Below, piece after piece: positions 53,050 through 61,541 of a stretch of 64,000 nucleotides of DNA (position 1 is its first letter; each line of letters begins with the position of its first letter). The translations under genes were made by a program, and so were the position numbers. The notes under the pieces are model-generated. The model ran no database searches and was not told where the DNA came from. It was given only the letters and a program-made list of their open reading frames with translations. Location: NCBI RefSeq assembly GCF_000169175.1, contig NZ_AAWS01000022.1, forward strand, positions 62,001-126,000. Reading direction: 5' to 3'. The DNA comes from Microscilla marina ATCC 23134 (GTDB lineage Bacteria > Bacteroidota > Bacteroidia > Cytophagales > Microscillaceae).

Positions 53050-53583
53050 ATGGACAACTTTCAAATATTTGCATACATTGTCATTGCAATCATTTACCTG
53101 ATTTATAAATCAAACAATGCAGGTAAAAAGAAGAAAAACGTAGGCAACAAGCCCAAACCTACTCCACGAAGACCTGCCCCAAAAACTACTGCTACTTCGT
53201 CGTCATCAAGCCAAAACCAAGAGTTGCAAAGCTTTCTGAAGGAGCTATCAAAAGACCTGGATAAACCAACACAAGAAGAAAAAGAATATTCTCCCACGAC
53301 CGATTCGCAAATCTTGCAGCCTATCAGCGACTTTGCCGAGATACAAGAAGCACAACAAGAGCATGCCAGGCGAGTGGCAGACGAGCGTTTGTCGCAGGCA
53401 CAAAAAAAACGTTTGGGGCATGCCAGGTCAGTATCTACTTTGTCTGAAGAGCAACAAAGCCAATTAGAACACGCCAAGTCGGTAACGGATAGTAAAAAAA
53501 GAAAGCGAGAAAAAATAATGACAAATGCCTCAGATGTGCGCAAAGCCTTTATTATGTCAGAAGTGTTTAAACGTAAATTCTAG
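53050..53583 (+). CDS. Single-TM protein with charged, repetitive cytosolic tail
   Basis: 177 residues. One N-terminal TM helix (FQIFAYIVIAIIYLIY) is followed by a Lys-rich stretch (KKKKN, then PTPRRPAPK), a Ser/Thr-rich part and a helical region containing three degenerate repeats of L/Q-E/G-H-A-R/K-S/R-V (QEHARRV, LGHARSV, LEHAKSV). The cytosolic side is expected after the TM segment. No family recognised. Ordinary gene by its start, length and coding bias. Confidence 0.6.
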   Translation: MDNFQIFAYIVIAIIYLIYKSNNAGKKKKNVGNKPKPTPRRPAPKTTATSSSSSQNQELQSFLKELSKDLDKPTQEEKEYSPTTDSQILQPISDFAEIQEAQQEHARRVADERLSQAQKKRLGHARSVSTLSEEQQSQLEHAKSVTDSKKRKREKIMTNASDVRKAFIMSEVFKRKF

Positions 53584-54189
53584 CGCACTCCTTATATTAT
53601 ATATACACTATCCAACCGTTTATGATGAGCACCCCACTTGATCGTAAACGGTTGAGTAGCTTTAGAGCAATAAACAGAAATCACATTACTAAAAAAAGTG
53701 ATTGATATTGTATAGTTGATTTGTCTGATTATTATGTGGTCATCCAATGCAGTCAGTCAGCGTTTATTGAGCAAAAAAGCCATTTTTTGCTTGATACGTA
53801 AGTGTTTTTTGTTGGTGAAACTTACACTTAACATATTATTTTGCTAAAAATTGAAACAAAGCACTTATATAGCCTTTTTTATCGGTTTTTACCCAAAATC
53901 TTTCATGAAGCCAGTCAATTTGAGTGTGATGACAAGAAGTTTTACTAGAAAAAATGTAAAATCCTGAGGCAAACTATCTGAACATGGACATGAGACAAGT
54001 CCTGGTTTTAAGAGATGTTATTTTTTTTAGTTAATTTTGGGGTGTTAAATTATAACATATATACTCTAACCAAAGCATATCTCTTAAACCATAGTTGATC
54101 CTTTTCAGCGCTCATATTTACTATTATTGACCTGCAAAATGACTATTCACTGGTTTTCATTAGTGATGGCATTATTACTTAAAACAAGC
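53584..54189. other. Gene-free gap with one inverted repeat
   Basis: Contains CAACCGTTTA-x / TAAACGGTTG at 53613-53654, a stem without a T-run, perhaps the end of the preceding gene's transcript. Nothing else recognised in 600 bp. Confidence 0.5.
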
Positions 54190-54618
54190 ATGAGGAATCT
54201 GATATTAAAGGAAAGTAAAAAGATTTTTACTAATCCTTCTGTAAAATTAAATGCACAAACCGGAAAGTGTGACATAATTGGTGAATCATTTATAGAGAAT
54301 GCATCTGAATTTTATCAACCTGTATTTGACTGGTTGAACGCATATACTGAAAAAATCAAAGGAGAAATGGTGTGGAGTTTCCGCATGGAATATTTCAATT
54401 CTAGCTCCGCCAAAGTGATCACTAATTTACTCAAAACCTTGAAAAGGTATGAACAAAACGGAGGCAAAGTCACGGTTAATTGGTATTACCCAAGCTATAA
54501 CATGGCCCTGCTCGAAGACGGAGAGTGTTTGAGTGATGTGAGTCGTCTTAAATTTAATTTTGTCTTATATCAAGCATCTCCACCTCCAAGGCGTACCAAG
54601 GTACAAATCAAAAAGTAA
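54190..54618 (+). CDS. SiaC-like regulatory phosphoprotein (DUF1987)
   Basis: 142 residues from ATG 54190; longer in-frame starts (54127 TTG, 54139 ATG) add a hydrophobic stretch not typical of the family. Core matches DUF1987: IIGESFIENASEFYQPVFDWL (~29-49), then MEYFNSSSAKVITNLLKTL (~66-84) and GGKVTVNWYYPSYN. In Pseudomonas SiaC the Thr of N-T-S-S is phosphorylated by SiaB and dephosphorylated by the PP2C phosphatase SiaA; here Ser71 occupies that position. It is thus a candidate substrate for SpoIIE-type phosphatases such as the receptor at 16352. No kinase gene is adjacent. Confidence 0.7.
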   Translation: MRNLILKESKKIFTNPSVKLNAQTGKCDIIGESFIENASEFYQPVFDWLNAYTEKIKGEMVWSFRMEYFNSSSAKVITNLLKTLKRYEQNGGKVTVNWYYPSYNMALLEDGECLSDVSRLKFNFVLYQASPPPRRTKVQIKK

Positions 54619-54652
54619 CTTATACACAAAACTCAACATGAGTTGATATTAT

Positions 54653-54698
54653 AAACTGCCAGGTTTAACTTTTTTAAACTTCGCAGTTTTATTTTTTT
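54653..54698 (+). terminator. Terminator of the SiaC-like gene
   Basis: AAACTGC / GCAGTTT outer stem, with an inner AGTTTAA-type pairing, followed by a T-run. A second perfect 11-bp inverted repeat (TATTAGGCTTT / AAAGCCTAATA) lies at 54719-54747. Confidence 0.6.
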
Positions 54699-55209
54699 CT
54701 GCCGATCACCGAATCCTATATTAGGCTTTTTTACATAAAGCCTAATAAACATCTGCCAACCGGACCACTTTTTCTTTTTTTTCCCTGCTTTGAACTCTGC
54801 AAGGCAAACCTAAAAACCCAAACATTGGTTCTTTGCCATAATCTTACTTTGCTATACCAGCACCTAGCTTTTTTTTTGACTTGATAATCGATGTATTACT
54901 CAACTGTATGTCAATAAAGTGCTAATAAGTAAGGGGTTGTACTACTCAATCAATGTTGCTATCAAGGGAAATGGGCTGCTTTCTTACATCATACTTACAT
55001 TCCATAAATATTTGTATAGTTTTGTAGCCAAATAATCCATTTTATCCAGAGATAGCGATGTTACATAATTCCTACTTTACATCAGGCTTGTACACACACT
55101 ATTTATCAGCTGTGCACGCTCCAAAACTGCCTACCATTGGCCTATCATGCTTACAGTTGATAGTCATCAATTCTACACATCCTGGTTCTTTTATTACTTA
55201 AAAACCCCG
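54699..55209. other. Gene-free stretch before the dispersed repeat
   Basis: Apart from the inverted repeat at 54719-54747 I see nothing recognisable. The stretch is AT-rich with no protein-like ORF. Confidence 0.45.
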
Positions 55210-55371
55210 ACAGGGGCAAGCTTTAAGCAACAAGTCGCAAGTCCTTAGATACCGATGAATATCGGTGCCCCGCAGGCGGGATGTCGGCGTAGCCTCCACT
55301 AGGCAAACCTTGTTTAACTGCGTTGAGCTCATCACAGCAAATTGCTGTAGATTCGGTTCATAAGTAACTAC
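55210..55371 (+). repeat. Dispersed intergenic repeat, longest copy
   Basis: Starts CAGGGGCAAGCTTTAAGCAA, runs through AACAAGTCGCAAGTCCTTAG, the ATACCGATGAATATCGGTG part, TTTAACTGCGTTGAGCTCA and ends near GGTTCATAAGTAACTA. It contains an extra GC-rich patch (CCCCGCAGGCGGG) not present at 34351. About 150 bp upstream of the T9SS gene at 55524. Confidence 0.65.
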
Positions 55372-55523
55372 ACTTTTGTATCGTTTTGATTTTCAACGAC
55401 TTATAAGAAGCGTGTTTAAAAGCACCTATGGTTTCTAATTGAATTTTATCCAGGAATATATTTTCACAGGAGGCAATCTATCCTGATTGTGTCCTATTCT
55501 TAACAACCATTTTAACAAAAATC

Positions 55524-58500
55524 ATGAAACATAATTATTTACTGATTATCGCTTTATTGTTGGGTGTTTGCCTTAGCAGCTATGCGCAAGCCCCTACGCC
55601 TGTATCGGATAAGACACCAAGTGGACATCCGGTAGTTTTTAAAAACAAATTATACTTTTTTGTGGGCACCGAGTTCTGGAGCAGTGATGGCATTACTACT
55701 ACCATGGTAAAAGACCTGAACGAAGGAGCTTATTTTAACAACTTTACCATACACAAAGATCAACTGTTCTTTACTGCGGGTAGTGTAGCTGGCAAAAACT
55801 TATGGGTAAGTGATGGAACAGCCGCAGGCACTCGCTTGGTAGACGACATTGACTATAGGTCGGCTTCGAACTTGTTGTCACACGGAAACGATGTCTACTT
55901 TCTCGCCACTGACGATGTAAACGGGGCTGAACTGAGAAAAACCGATGGAACAACTACCAGCACCATCAACATTAAAACGGGGGCAGGTAGCTCAAACGCT
56001 ACGCCTTTGATTGTGTATGGAGATGTGAAGTTTGGCAAAAAAATGTACTTTGCTGCTGACAGATCAAATGGCAAAGAGCTATGGGTAACAGATAACCGAT
56101 ACAATGGATATACTTACCAAATTACTGACATTTGGGGAGGACCTAATTCTTCTAACCCTGAGCGTATGATTGAGTACAAGGGCAAGTTGTATTTTGTGGC
56201 AAACAACGGCAAACTTGGCAAAGAGTTGTACGAAACCAATGGCTTGGGCATAGACACCAAGTTGGTGAAAGACATTAACCCTGGTGCGGATGGTTCTGAC
56301 GCCAGAGACTTTGTGGTGTGTAACAACCAATTGTTTTTTAGCGCTGAAGATGGCACACACGGCTACGAGCTGTGGGTAACCGATGGCACCAAAGAAGGTA
56401 CTAAAATGGTCAAAGATATTTATGCCAACAGCTCTTCTTACCCTTATCACCTCACTGCCTACAACGACAAATTATACTTTAGCGCCAACAATGAACTCAC
56501 TGGCAACCTAGAGTTGTGGGTGAGCGATGGTACTGAAGCAGGCACCAAAATGTTGAAAGAAATTAACGTCAATGACAGCGCAGATCCACACAATTTTAAA
56601 GTGTACAACAGCAAGCTTTATTTTGTGGCAAACGATGGTACACATGGTAATGAGCTATGGGAAACTGACGGCACCGAAGCGGGTACTAAACTAGTAGTCG
56701 ACTTGAACCCAGGTTATGGTTCTTCGAACCCCAACAACTTGGTGGTATACAATAACAAACTCTTTTTCTCGGCAAACAATGGCGAGGGGCACAAGCTATG
56801 GAAATACGATGCGGATGGCTCTACCCCACCAGACCCAGTAAACCAATACGCCATCAATACCCCGGTAGTAAACTGTCAGGACGAGACTTTTTGTGTGACC
56901 CTCAAAGCCAAAACAGAGGTAACTACTGGAATTATAGGAATGGACTACTGCCTACAATACGATGCCAACCTAATGGAGCCTACGGGTAGTGTAACCTTGG
57001 GCAACGTGGTAAACCATAGTGGCAATAGCTATGGCACTTATAAGCTCAACACCAACACCAGCGGGCAATTACACGCCTCTATTTATTATAAAGGTGATGC
57101 GCCTGTAGGTACTTTTTTCCAGGGCTTGGGCGATGTTATATGTGTAGAGTTTCGCCTAAAGGCAGGTACTACAGTAACCAAAGGCGATCTTATCAGTTGC
57201 GAATTGGTAGAATCATATACTTTAAAAGATGTAAATAAAACGGTTGACCCAGGGGATGTAACCGTGACCGACAATGCCCAAAAAGTAAAAGGAGCAATCA
57301 TTTATTGGAACCAAGGTGGCGCTGACCAACCGTTGGCGTATGACCCCAATAACCCGAATGATTATTTGGCTACCAATATTTATAGCAGCAATGGCGCGGG
57401 TTCTTCTTTATCTGCCGAAGCAGTACAGCCTGATTTGAACGGTGTATTTGTTTTTGAGCCAGCTAAAGGTTCTCATTTAGTAATTAAGCGCGACGTTGCG
57501 GCAAACCCTCACATGATGTCGGTAATCAATGGAATGGACTGCTATTATGCGGCTTTGATTACTACGCTTGACGACCAAACCAATGGGGTGAGATGGATAC
57601 CCAATGCTTTTCAGACGTTAGCGGCAGATGTAAACATGAATGGTGAGGTACACGCGGGCGACATTACGCTCATGCAGCAACGCATTACGCTCAAAACTGC
57701 TCAATACCCTCAGGTATGGAACCACGACGTTGCCACTGGACAGCCATTACCCAACGTTGGACCTTCGCTTGACTGGCGTTTTGTAGATGCCCATACTACT
57801 TTTAAAGGGGCAGATTTTAAGCCAGTAGCTAACTACCCAGTAAGAAATGGTCAGCCTACCGATGATGGCTACTGGCGCGACAAAGTACCTGCCTCGCCTC
57901 AACACCTGCCTACTACTGCAGCTTCGTTTTGTGATCAAGGCTTTAAAAACCTGATCTATGGCGTTTTGTTAGGCGATGTAGACGGTAACTGGAAAACCAC
58001 TGCAGGCAACCAATTGAGAACTACCGAAAAAGAAGGTACGTTGATGGTAGACTTGTTCAATGCAGAAAAACTAGAAGATGGTAGTTTTAAGGTACCTGTA
58101 ACCTATCAATACAATACTACAGTACACGCCATTGACTTTAACTTGGGGTATAATGCCCAACAGTTGACTGTGAGCGATATTTCAACGTCGCGTAAAGGAA
58201 GTGATGCCAATGTGCAAATGTTGTGGAACAACCACCAAAACAAGCAAGTATTGCTTACCTCTTATAGTGTACAAGGAATGAGTACTTCTGCTACGGCTTA
58301 TTACCTTACGGTAAAGGCAGTAGATGGAAAGTTAAACCAAGCGATGTTTGCCAACTTTAAAGGTTTTATCAACGGAAAAGCCGCCAATATGAGGGTAATC
58401 AGCACGGCAAAAGACTTGAACGAGCTCAAAGCCGCCAAAGAGGTAAATGTGTACCCTATGCCAAGTACTAGCGGCGATTTTGCGGTAAGCTATACCCACA

Positions 58501-58691
58501 TTGCCAACACCCAACCTACTTTTGCTTTGCACGATTTAAACGGACAAAAGCAAGTAATTGCTACCACTATTACCGAAGATGGTAAAGTGAAGGTAAAAAC
58601 CCAAGGGCTAAAAAGTGGTATATATATGCTCAAAATCAGCGATGAAAACGGGCATTTGATTGCCACCAAACGTGTGATGATACAGAAGTAA
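55524..58691 (+). CDS. T9SS-secreted protein with ELW-repeat propeller, cohesin- and dockerin-like parts
   Basis: 1055 residues, signal peptide 1-21. Residues ~40-430 are about eight repeats of G-x-E-L-W-x-(T/S)-D-G-T-x-x-G-T-K-(M/L)-(V/L)-K-D-I, expected to form a beta-propeller. A cohesin-like beta domain (NTPVVNCQDETFCVTL... to GDVICVEFRLKAG) lies near ~450-560. Two calcium-loop, dockerin-like segments follow: DVNMNGEVHAGDITLM (~700) and LGDVDGNW (~815). A second cohesin-like domain (~835-960) precedes the C-terminal type A sorting domain (VNVYPMPSTSGDF, ending KRVMIQK). The combination recalls scaffold-type surface proteins; the role is unknown. Confidence 0.8.
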   Translation: MKHNYLLIIALLLGVCLSSYAQAPTPVSDKTPSGHPVVFKNKLYFFVGTEFWSSDGITTTMVKDLNEGAYFNNFTIHKDQLFFTAGSVAGKNLWVSDGTAAGTRLVDDIDYRSASNLLSHGNDVYFLATDDVNGAELRKTDGTTTSTINIKTGAGSSNATPLIVYGDVKFGKKMYFAADRSNGKELWVTDNRYNGYTYQITDIWGGPNSSNPERMIEYKGKLYFVANNGKLGKELYETNGLGIDTKLVKDINPGADGSDARDFVVCNNQLFFSAEDGTHGYELWVTDGTKEGTKMVKDIYANSSSYPYHLTAYNDKLYFSANNELTGNLELWVSDGTEAGTKMLKEINVNDSADPHNFKVYNSKLYFVANDGTHGNELWETDGTEAGTKLVVDLNPGYGSSNPNNLVVYNNKLFFSANNGEGHKLWKYDADGSTPPDPVNQYAINTPVVNCQDETFCVTLKAKTEVTTGIIGMDYCLQYDANLMEPTGSVTLGNVVNHSGNSYGTYKLNTNTSGQLHASIYYKGDAPVGTFFQGLGDVICVEFRLKAGTTVTKGDLISCELVESYTLKDVNKTVDPGDVTVTDNAQKVKGAIIYWNQGGADQPLAYDPNNPNDYLATNIYSSNGAGSSLSAEAVQPDLNGVFVFEPAKGSHLVIKRDVAANPHMMSVINGMDCYYAALITTLDDQTNGVRWIPNAFQTLAADVNMNGEVHAGDITLMQQRITLKTAQYPQVWNHDVATGQPLPNVGPSLDWRFVDAHTTFKGADFKPVANYPVRNGQPTDDGYWRDKVPASPQHLPTTAASFCDQGFKNLIYGVLLGDVDGNWKTTAGNQLRTTEKEGTLMVDLFNAEKLEDGSFKVPVTYQYNTTVHAIDFNLGYNAQQLTVSDISTSRKGSDANVQMLWNNHQNKQVLLTSYSVQGMSTSATAYYLTVKAVDGKLNQAMFANFKGFINGKAANMRVISTAKDLNELKAAKEVNVYPMPSTSGDFAVSYTHIANTQPTFALHDLNGQKQVIATTITEDGKVKVKTQGLKSGIYMLKISDENGHLIATKRVMIQK

Positions 58692-58733
58692 ACTTTGATT
58701 GCTGACTTAAGTTTGTAATTGATTCTTTACTAT

Positions 58734-58775
58734 AAAGGGGAAGTGTGTGACCTGGGGTCATGGGCTTCCCTTTTT
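58734..58775 (+). terminator. Terminator of the T9SS gene at 55524
   Basis: AAAGGGGAAG / CTTCCCTTT stem with an inner GACC/GGTC pairing and T5. Confidence 0.7.
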
Positions 58776-58971
58776 GTTTATGCACATTTCCCATTTTTTT
58801 AAGAAAAACACCACGCACTATTATGAACGGTATTTCGTGACTAATGCCAAATATTATTTCAATTTAACTCACTGAAAAAGAATAGGTTAATTTTTGTAAA
58901 TAAAATAGTTATATCGCAAATTGAAATAAGTCAATTATAGTTTTTTCTAATTGTAGAATAGAAATAATTGA

Positions 58972-59003
58972 TTTGAATGATAAGAGGTAAAATAAGATAT
59001 TTG
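58972..59003 (+). promoter_or_regulatory. Possible Bacteroidota-type promoter of ahpC
   Basis: TTTG at 58972-58975, a 20-bp spacer, then GATATTTG at 58996-59003, one mismatch from the Bacteroidota -7 box TAnnTTTG. Transcription would start about 35 bp before the ATG. Confidence 0.35.
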
Positions 59004-59046
59004 CAATACAAAATTGAAAAACAAACCAATATAAACAATACATATT

Positions 59047-59616
59047 ATGTCACAAGGAATCATTACTGTAGGAACTGAGTTCCCTTCATTCAAAAAAACT
59101 GCTGTTGTATCTTTAGAAAAAGGAAAAGAGTTTGCTGACATCTCTTCTGAGAGCTTCAAAAACGACGAAGGACGTTGGACTGTAATGTTTTGGTGGCCAA
59201 AAGATTTTACTTTTGTATGTCCTACTGAAATCGCTGAGTTTAACAACAACTTTGATGAATTCAGAGACCGTGACACTACTTTGATTGGTGCTTCTACCGA
59301 CTCTGAGTTTGTACACCTTGCCTGGAGAAACAACCACGACGATCTACGCGGTTTGAAATTCCCTATGCTTGCCGATACTTCTAAGTCTTTGGCAGAAGAG
59401 TTAGGTATTTTGGAAGCCAACGAAAAAATTGCTTACCGTGCTACTTTCATCATCGACCCTGAAGGTATTGTACGTTGGGTATCTGTATACGACCTGAACG
59501 TTGGGCGTAACGTAGAAGAAGTGATCCGTGTATTGGACGCTTTACAAACTGACGAGCTTTGCCCATGTAACTGGGAAAAAGGCGAAGAAACTTTGACTGC
59601 AGCTTTGGCTGAATAA
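59047..59616 (+). CDS. ahpC: Peroxiredoxin, AhpC of the AhpD-dependent type
   Basis: 189 residues. Peroxidatic Cys58 in DFTFVCPTEI with Thr nearby, WWPKDFTF before it, and C-terminal L-C172-P-C174-N-W-E-K-G-E-E-T-L. Two cysteines in a C-P-C-N-W end is the pattern of Mycobacterium tuberculosis AhpC (Cys61, 174, 176), which uses AhpD rather than AhpF as reductant. It reduces H2O2, organic hydroperoxides and peroxynitrite. An AhpD-type gene lies 185 bp downstream after a terminator, and ahpF is not seen, so the pair is likely functional together. Strong Shine-Dalgarno-like region is not obvious. Confidence 0.93.
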   Translation: MSQGIITVGTEFPSFKKTAVVSLEKGKEFADISSESFKNDEGRWTVMFWWPKDFTFVCPTEIAEFNNNFDEFRDRDTTLIGASTDSEFVHLAWRNNHDDLRGLKFPMLADTSKSLAEELGILEANEKIAYRATFIIDPEGIVRWVSVYDLNVGRNVEEVIRVLDALQTDELCPCNWEKGEETLTAALAE

Positions 59617-59636
59617 TTTTGTCAAGAATAATATAG

Positions 59637-59661
59637 AAAGGAGGCTTGTCCTCCTTTTTTT
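59637..59661 (+). terminator. Terminator of ahpC
   Basis: AAAGGAGG / CCTCCTTT stem with a 5-base loop and T-run. Confidence 0.85.
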
Positions 59662-59800
59662 AGCTTTCACAAAGCAAATGCAAAATATTTAAAGTGTTGA
59701 TTGTCAGTGATTAATAGCTTAATTGAGCATTTTTACTTTTCAATTAAAAAGCTCCCAACTACTGACTCCCAACTACCAACTATTCTCAATATTCAAACAT

Positions 59801-60379
59801 ATGATACAAGAAGTAGCAAGCGATTTATTACAAGATTTGGGTGTAAACCCTGAAGATGCAAGTGTAGCCTTTAACACCGTAGTAGACGGAGAGTCGCGCT
59901 ATATCAAAGACTTGCGCATTAACCTCAAGAATGCTTTCAAAGCCAAAAACCTGAGCCAAAAAGAGGCCGCTTTGATTGCCCTATCGGTAGCCGCCAACGA
60001 GCAAAACGATATTTTGCAAAAGCTGTTTACTGCTCAGGCAAAAACTGCCGAAGCCAGTGAAGCAGAAATAGCCGAGGCAGTAGCTTGTGCCTCACTGCTT
60101 GCCGCCAACAACGTATTTTATCGTTTCCGTCATTTTATGAACAAAGATAAATACAACACCATTCCGGCGGGCATCAAAATGCAAATAATGATGAAGCCAG
60201 TAAGTGGCAAAGAATTTTTTGAATTAATGAGTTTGGCCATTTCAGCCGTCAATGGTTGCGAAATGTGTGTAACAGCGCACGAAAAGTCATTGTTAGAACT
60301 AGGTGCCACCGAAGAGCGCGTGTTCGATGCAGTACGCATTGCCTCGGTAGTAGTAAGTGCTACTAAGTTGATTTATTAA
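59801..60379 (+). CDS. AhpD-type alkylhydroperoxidase
   Basis: 192 residues from ATG 59801 (a longer in-frame start at 59723 adds an unlikely N-terminus). The AhpD core is visible: two helical domains, with the second holding V-N-G-C153-E-M-C156-V-T-A-H160-E, the redox CxxC with the His of the proton relay, and ALIALSVAA in the first. AhpD passes electrons (from lipoamide in mycobacteria) to AhpC. The first half, starting ASDLLQDLGVNPED, is slightly longer than the 177-residue mycobacterial protein. The stop codon directly adjoins the MITE at 60383. Consistent with its ahpC neighbour. Confidence 0.85.
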   Translation: MIQEVASDLLQDLGVNPEDASVAFNTVVDGESRYIKDLRINLKNAFKAKNLSQKEAALIALSVAANEQNDILQKLFTAQAKTAEASEAEIAEAVACASLLAANNVFYRFRHFMNKDKYNTIPAGIKMQIMMKPVSGKEFFELMSLAISAVNGCEMCVTAHEKSLLELGATEERVFDAVRIASVVVSATKLIY

Positions 60380-60382
60380 CTC

Positions 60383-60509
60383 AAGTTACGCAGTTTTCTG
60401 AAAGTCACCTGTTTCTATTGTTGAATGGCTATATTGTTGCGCAATGCGTAGCCCAACCATTGAGCAATAAAGCCATATAACCATCAAAATAAGTAGGTCT
60501 GCGTAACTT
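60383..60509 (-). mobile_element. MITE-like element, copy 2 (127 bp)
   Basis: Same 127 bp as 16132-16258, in opposite orientation, with the same terminal inverted repeats (AAGTTACGCAG / CTGCGTAACTT). It begins 4 bp after the stop of the ahpD-type gene. Flanks are AT-rich (ATTAA type), but a definite target-site duplication cannot be read with confidence. Confidence 0.8.
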
Positions 60510-60542
60510 CAGTTATTAATACTCTGCCACACAAAGAAACTG

Positions 60543-60588
60543 AAGCCCTCATTCGTATATCAAAAAGCGAGTGAGGGCTTTTATTTTT
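60543..60588 (+). terminator. Terminator after the AhpD-type gene and MITE
   Basis: AAGCCCTCATTCG / CGAGTGAGGGCTT stem, T-rich tail. Confidence 0.75.
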
Positions 60589-60699
60589 TTCAAATAAGAC
60601 AGTGATTGCTAAGGTTTATCAAAGTCCTGTTCACAGGGCAGACATGTTGCTAAGTGTATAAATTGTGCGTATGGTTTTATAAAAAATATTTGGTTATCT

Positions 60700-61257
60700 A
60701 TGAAACAACTAGTTTATACTACGCTCCATGGCCCTCAGGAGATAAAACAACTACTGGCTTTACAGCAACGCAACTTGCCTGTAAACATAAGCACCAGTGA
60801 GGCACATGAACAGGGGTTTGTAACAGTAGAACACGATTTTGAATTGATGCAAGCCATGAACAGTACCGAAGCCCACATCATAGCCAAAGACGGTGACACT
60901 GTGGTAGGGTATTGTTTGGTAATGTTAGAAAGTTTTCAAGACCGTATTCCAGTGCTCCAGCCTATGTTTGACCTTTTTGGTAACCTTAGCTATCGGCAAA
61001 AACCGTTGAGTGACTATTGCTTTTTTGTGATGGGGCAAGTTTGCATTGACAAAGCTTACCGGGGGCAAGGGGTGTTTGACGGGATGTATGCTCAATTGGG
61101 GCAGGTGTATGGCAGCAAGTACGATTTTGTGGTGACTGAAGTAGCCACCCGCAATCAGCGTTCAATCAAAGCCCATGCGCGGGTAGGTTTTCAACTCTTG
61201 CACCAATATACTGACCCTCGCGGTGAAGCCTGGGATATTATCTTGTGGGATTTTTAG
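60700..61257 (+). CDS. GNAT-family N-acetyltransferase
   Basis: 185 residues with the GNAT core: beta-4 VMGQVCIDKAY (~110-120), then the acetyl-CoA pyrophosphate-binding loop R121-G-Q-G-V-F at the start of helix 3, and beta-5 FVVTEVATRNQRSIKAHARVGF (~144-168) with N-x-R-S-I-x-A-H-x-R-x-G-F. The N-terminal half (LLALQQRNLP) is less conserved. It would acetylate an amine with acetyl-CoA; the substrate cannot be told. Followed by a repeat-rich gap. Confidence 0.9.
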   Translation: MKQLVYTTLHGPQEIKQLLALQQRNLPVNISTSEAHEQGFVTVEHDFELMQAMNSTEAHIIAKDGDTVVGYCLVMLESFQDRIPVLQPMFDLFGNLSYRQKPLSDYCFFVMGQVCIDKAYRGQGVFDGMYAQLGQVYGSKYDFVVTEVATRNQRSIKAHARVGFQLLHQYTDPRGEAWDIILWDF

Positions 61258-61400
61258 CTTTTTCTTGACTGTTTGTATTGAGCCTTTAGCTTTAGTTTAA
61301 CTATTTGTACGGAGCCTTTAGCTTTTTCTTGAGCTACGCTAAGTTTTTAACCTTTAGCCCTTGCTCGATGGTGATTGTTATATTTGCGAAAGCGAGAAAA

Positions 61401-61540
61401 CTACACGAAGACCGGAAAGGCTAAAGCTTCACGAAGAACAGAAAAGCTAAAGGCTAAAGCTCCACAAAGAACAGAAAAGCTAAAGGCTAAACCCCCGCGA
61501 AGACCAGAAAGGCTAAAGGCTACACAAAGACCAAAAAAGC
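61401..61540 (+). repeat. Degenerate tandem repeat of about 33 bp
   Basis: About four units of CAC-R-AAGAACAGAAAAGCTA followed by AAGGCTAAAGCT/CCC. The reverse-complement motif AGCCTTTAGCTTTTTCTTGA occurs twice just upstream (61280-61332), so the gap 61258-61541 is inverted-repeat-like. Units vary too much in length and sequence to be a CRISPR, and no gene is present. Confidence 0.6.
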
Positions 61541-61541
61541 C

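Noticed and set aside
59723-59800. Upstream start for the AhpD-type gene
   Set aside because: The added residues overlap the ahpC terminator region and look non-coding; the ATG at 59801 fits the family length.
61401-61540. CRISPR array
   Set aside because: Repeat units differ in length and sequence, there are no constant spacers, and no cas gene is in the window.
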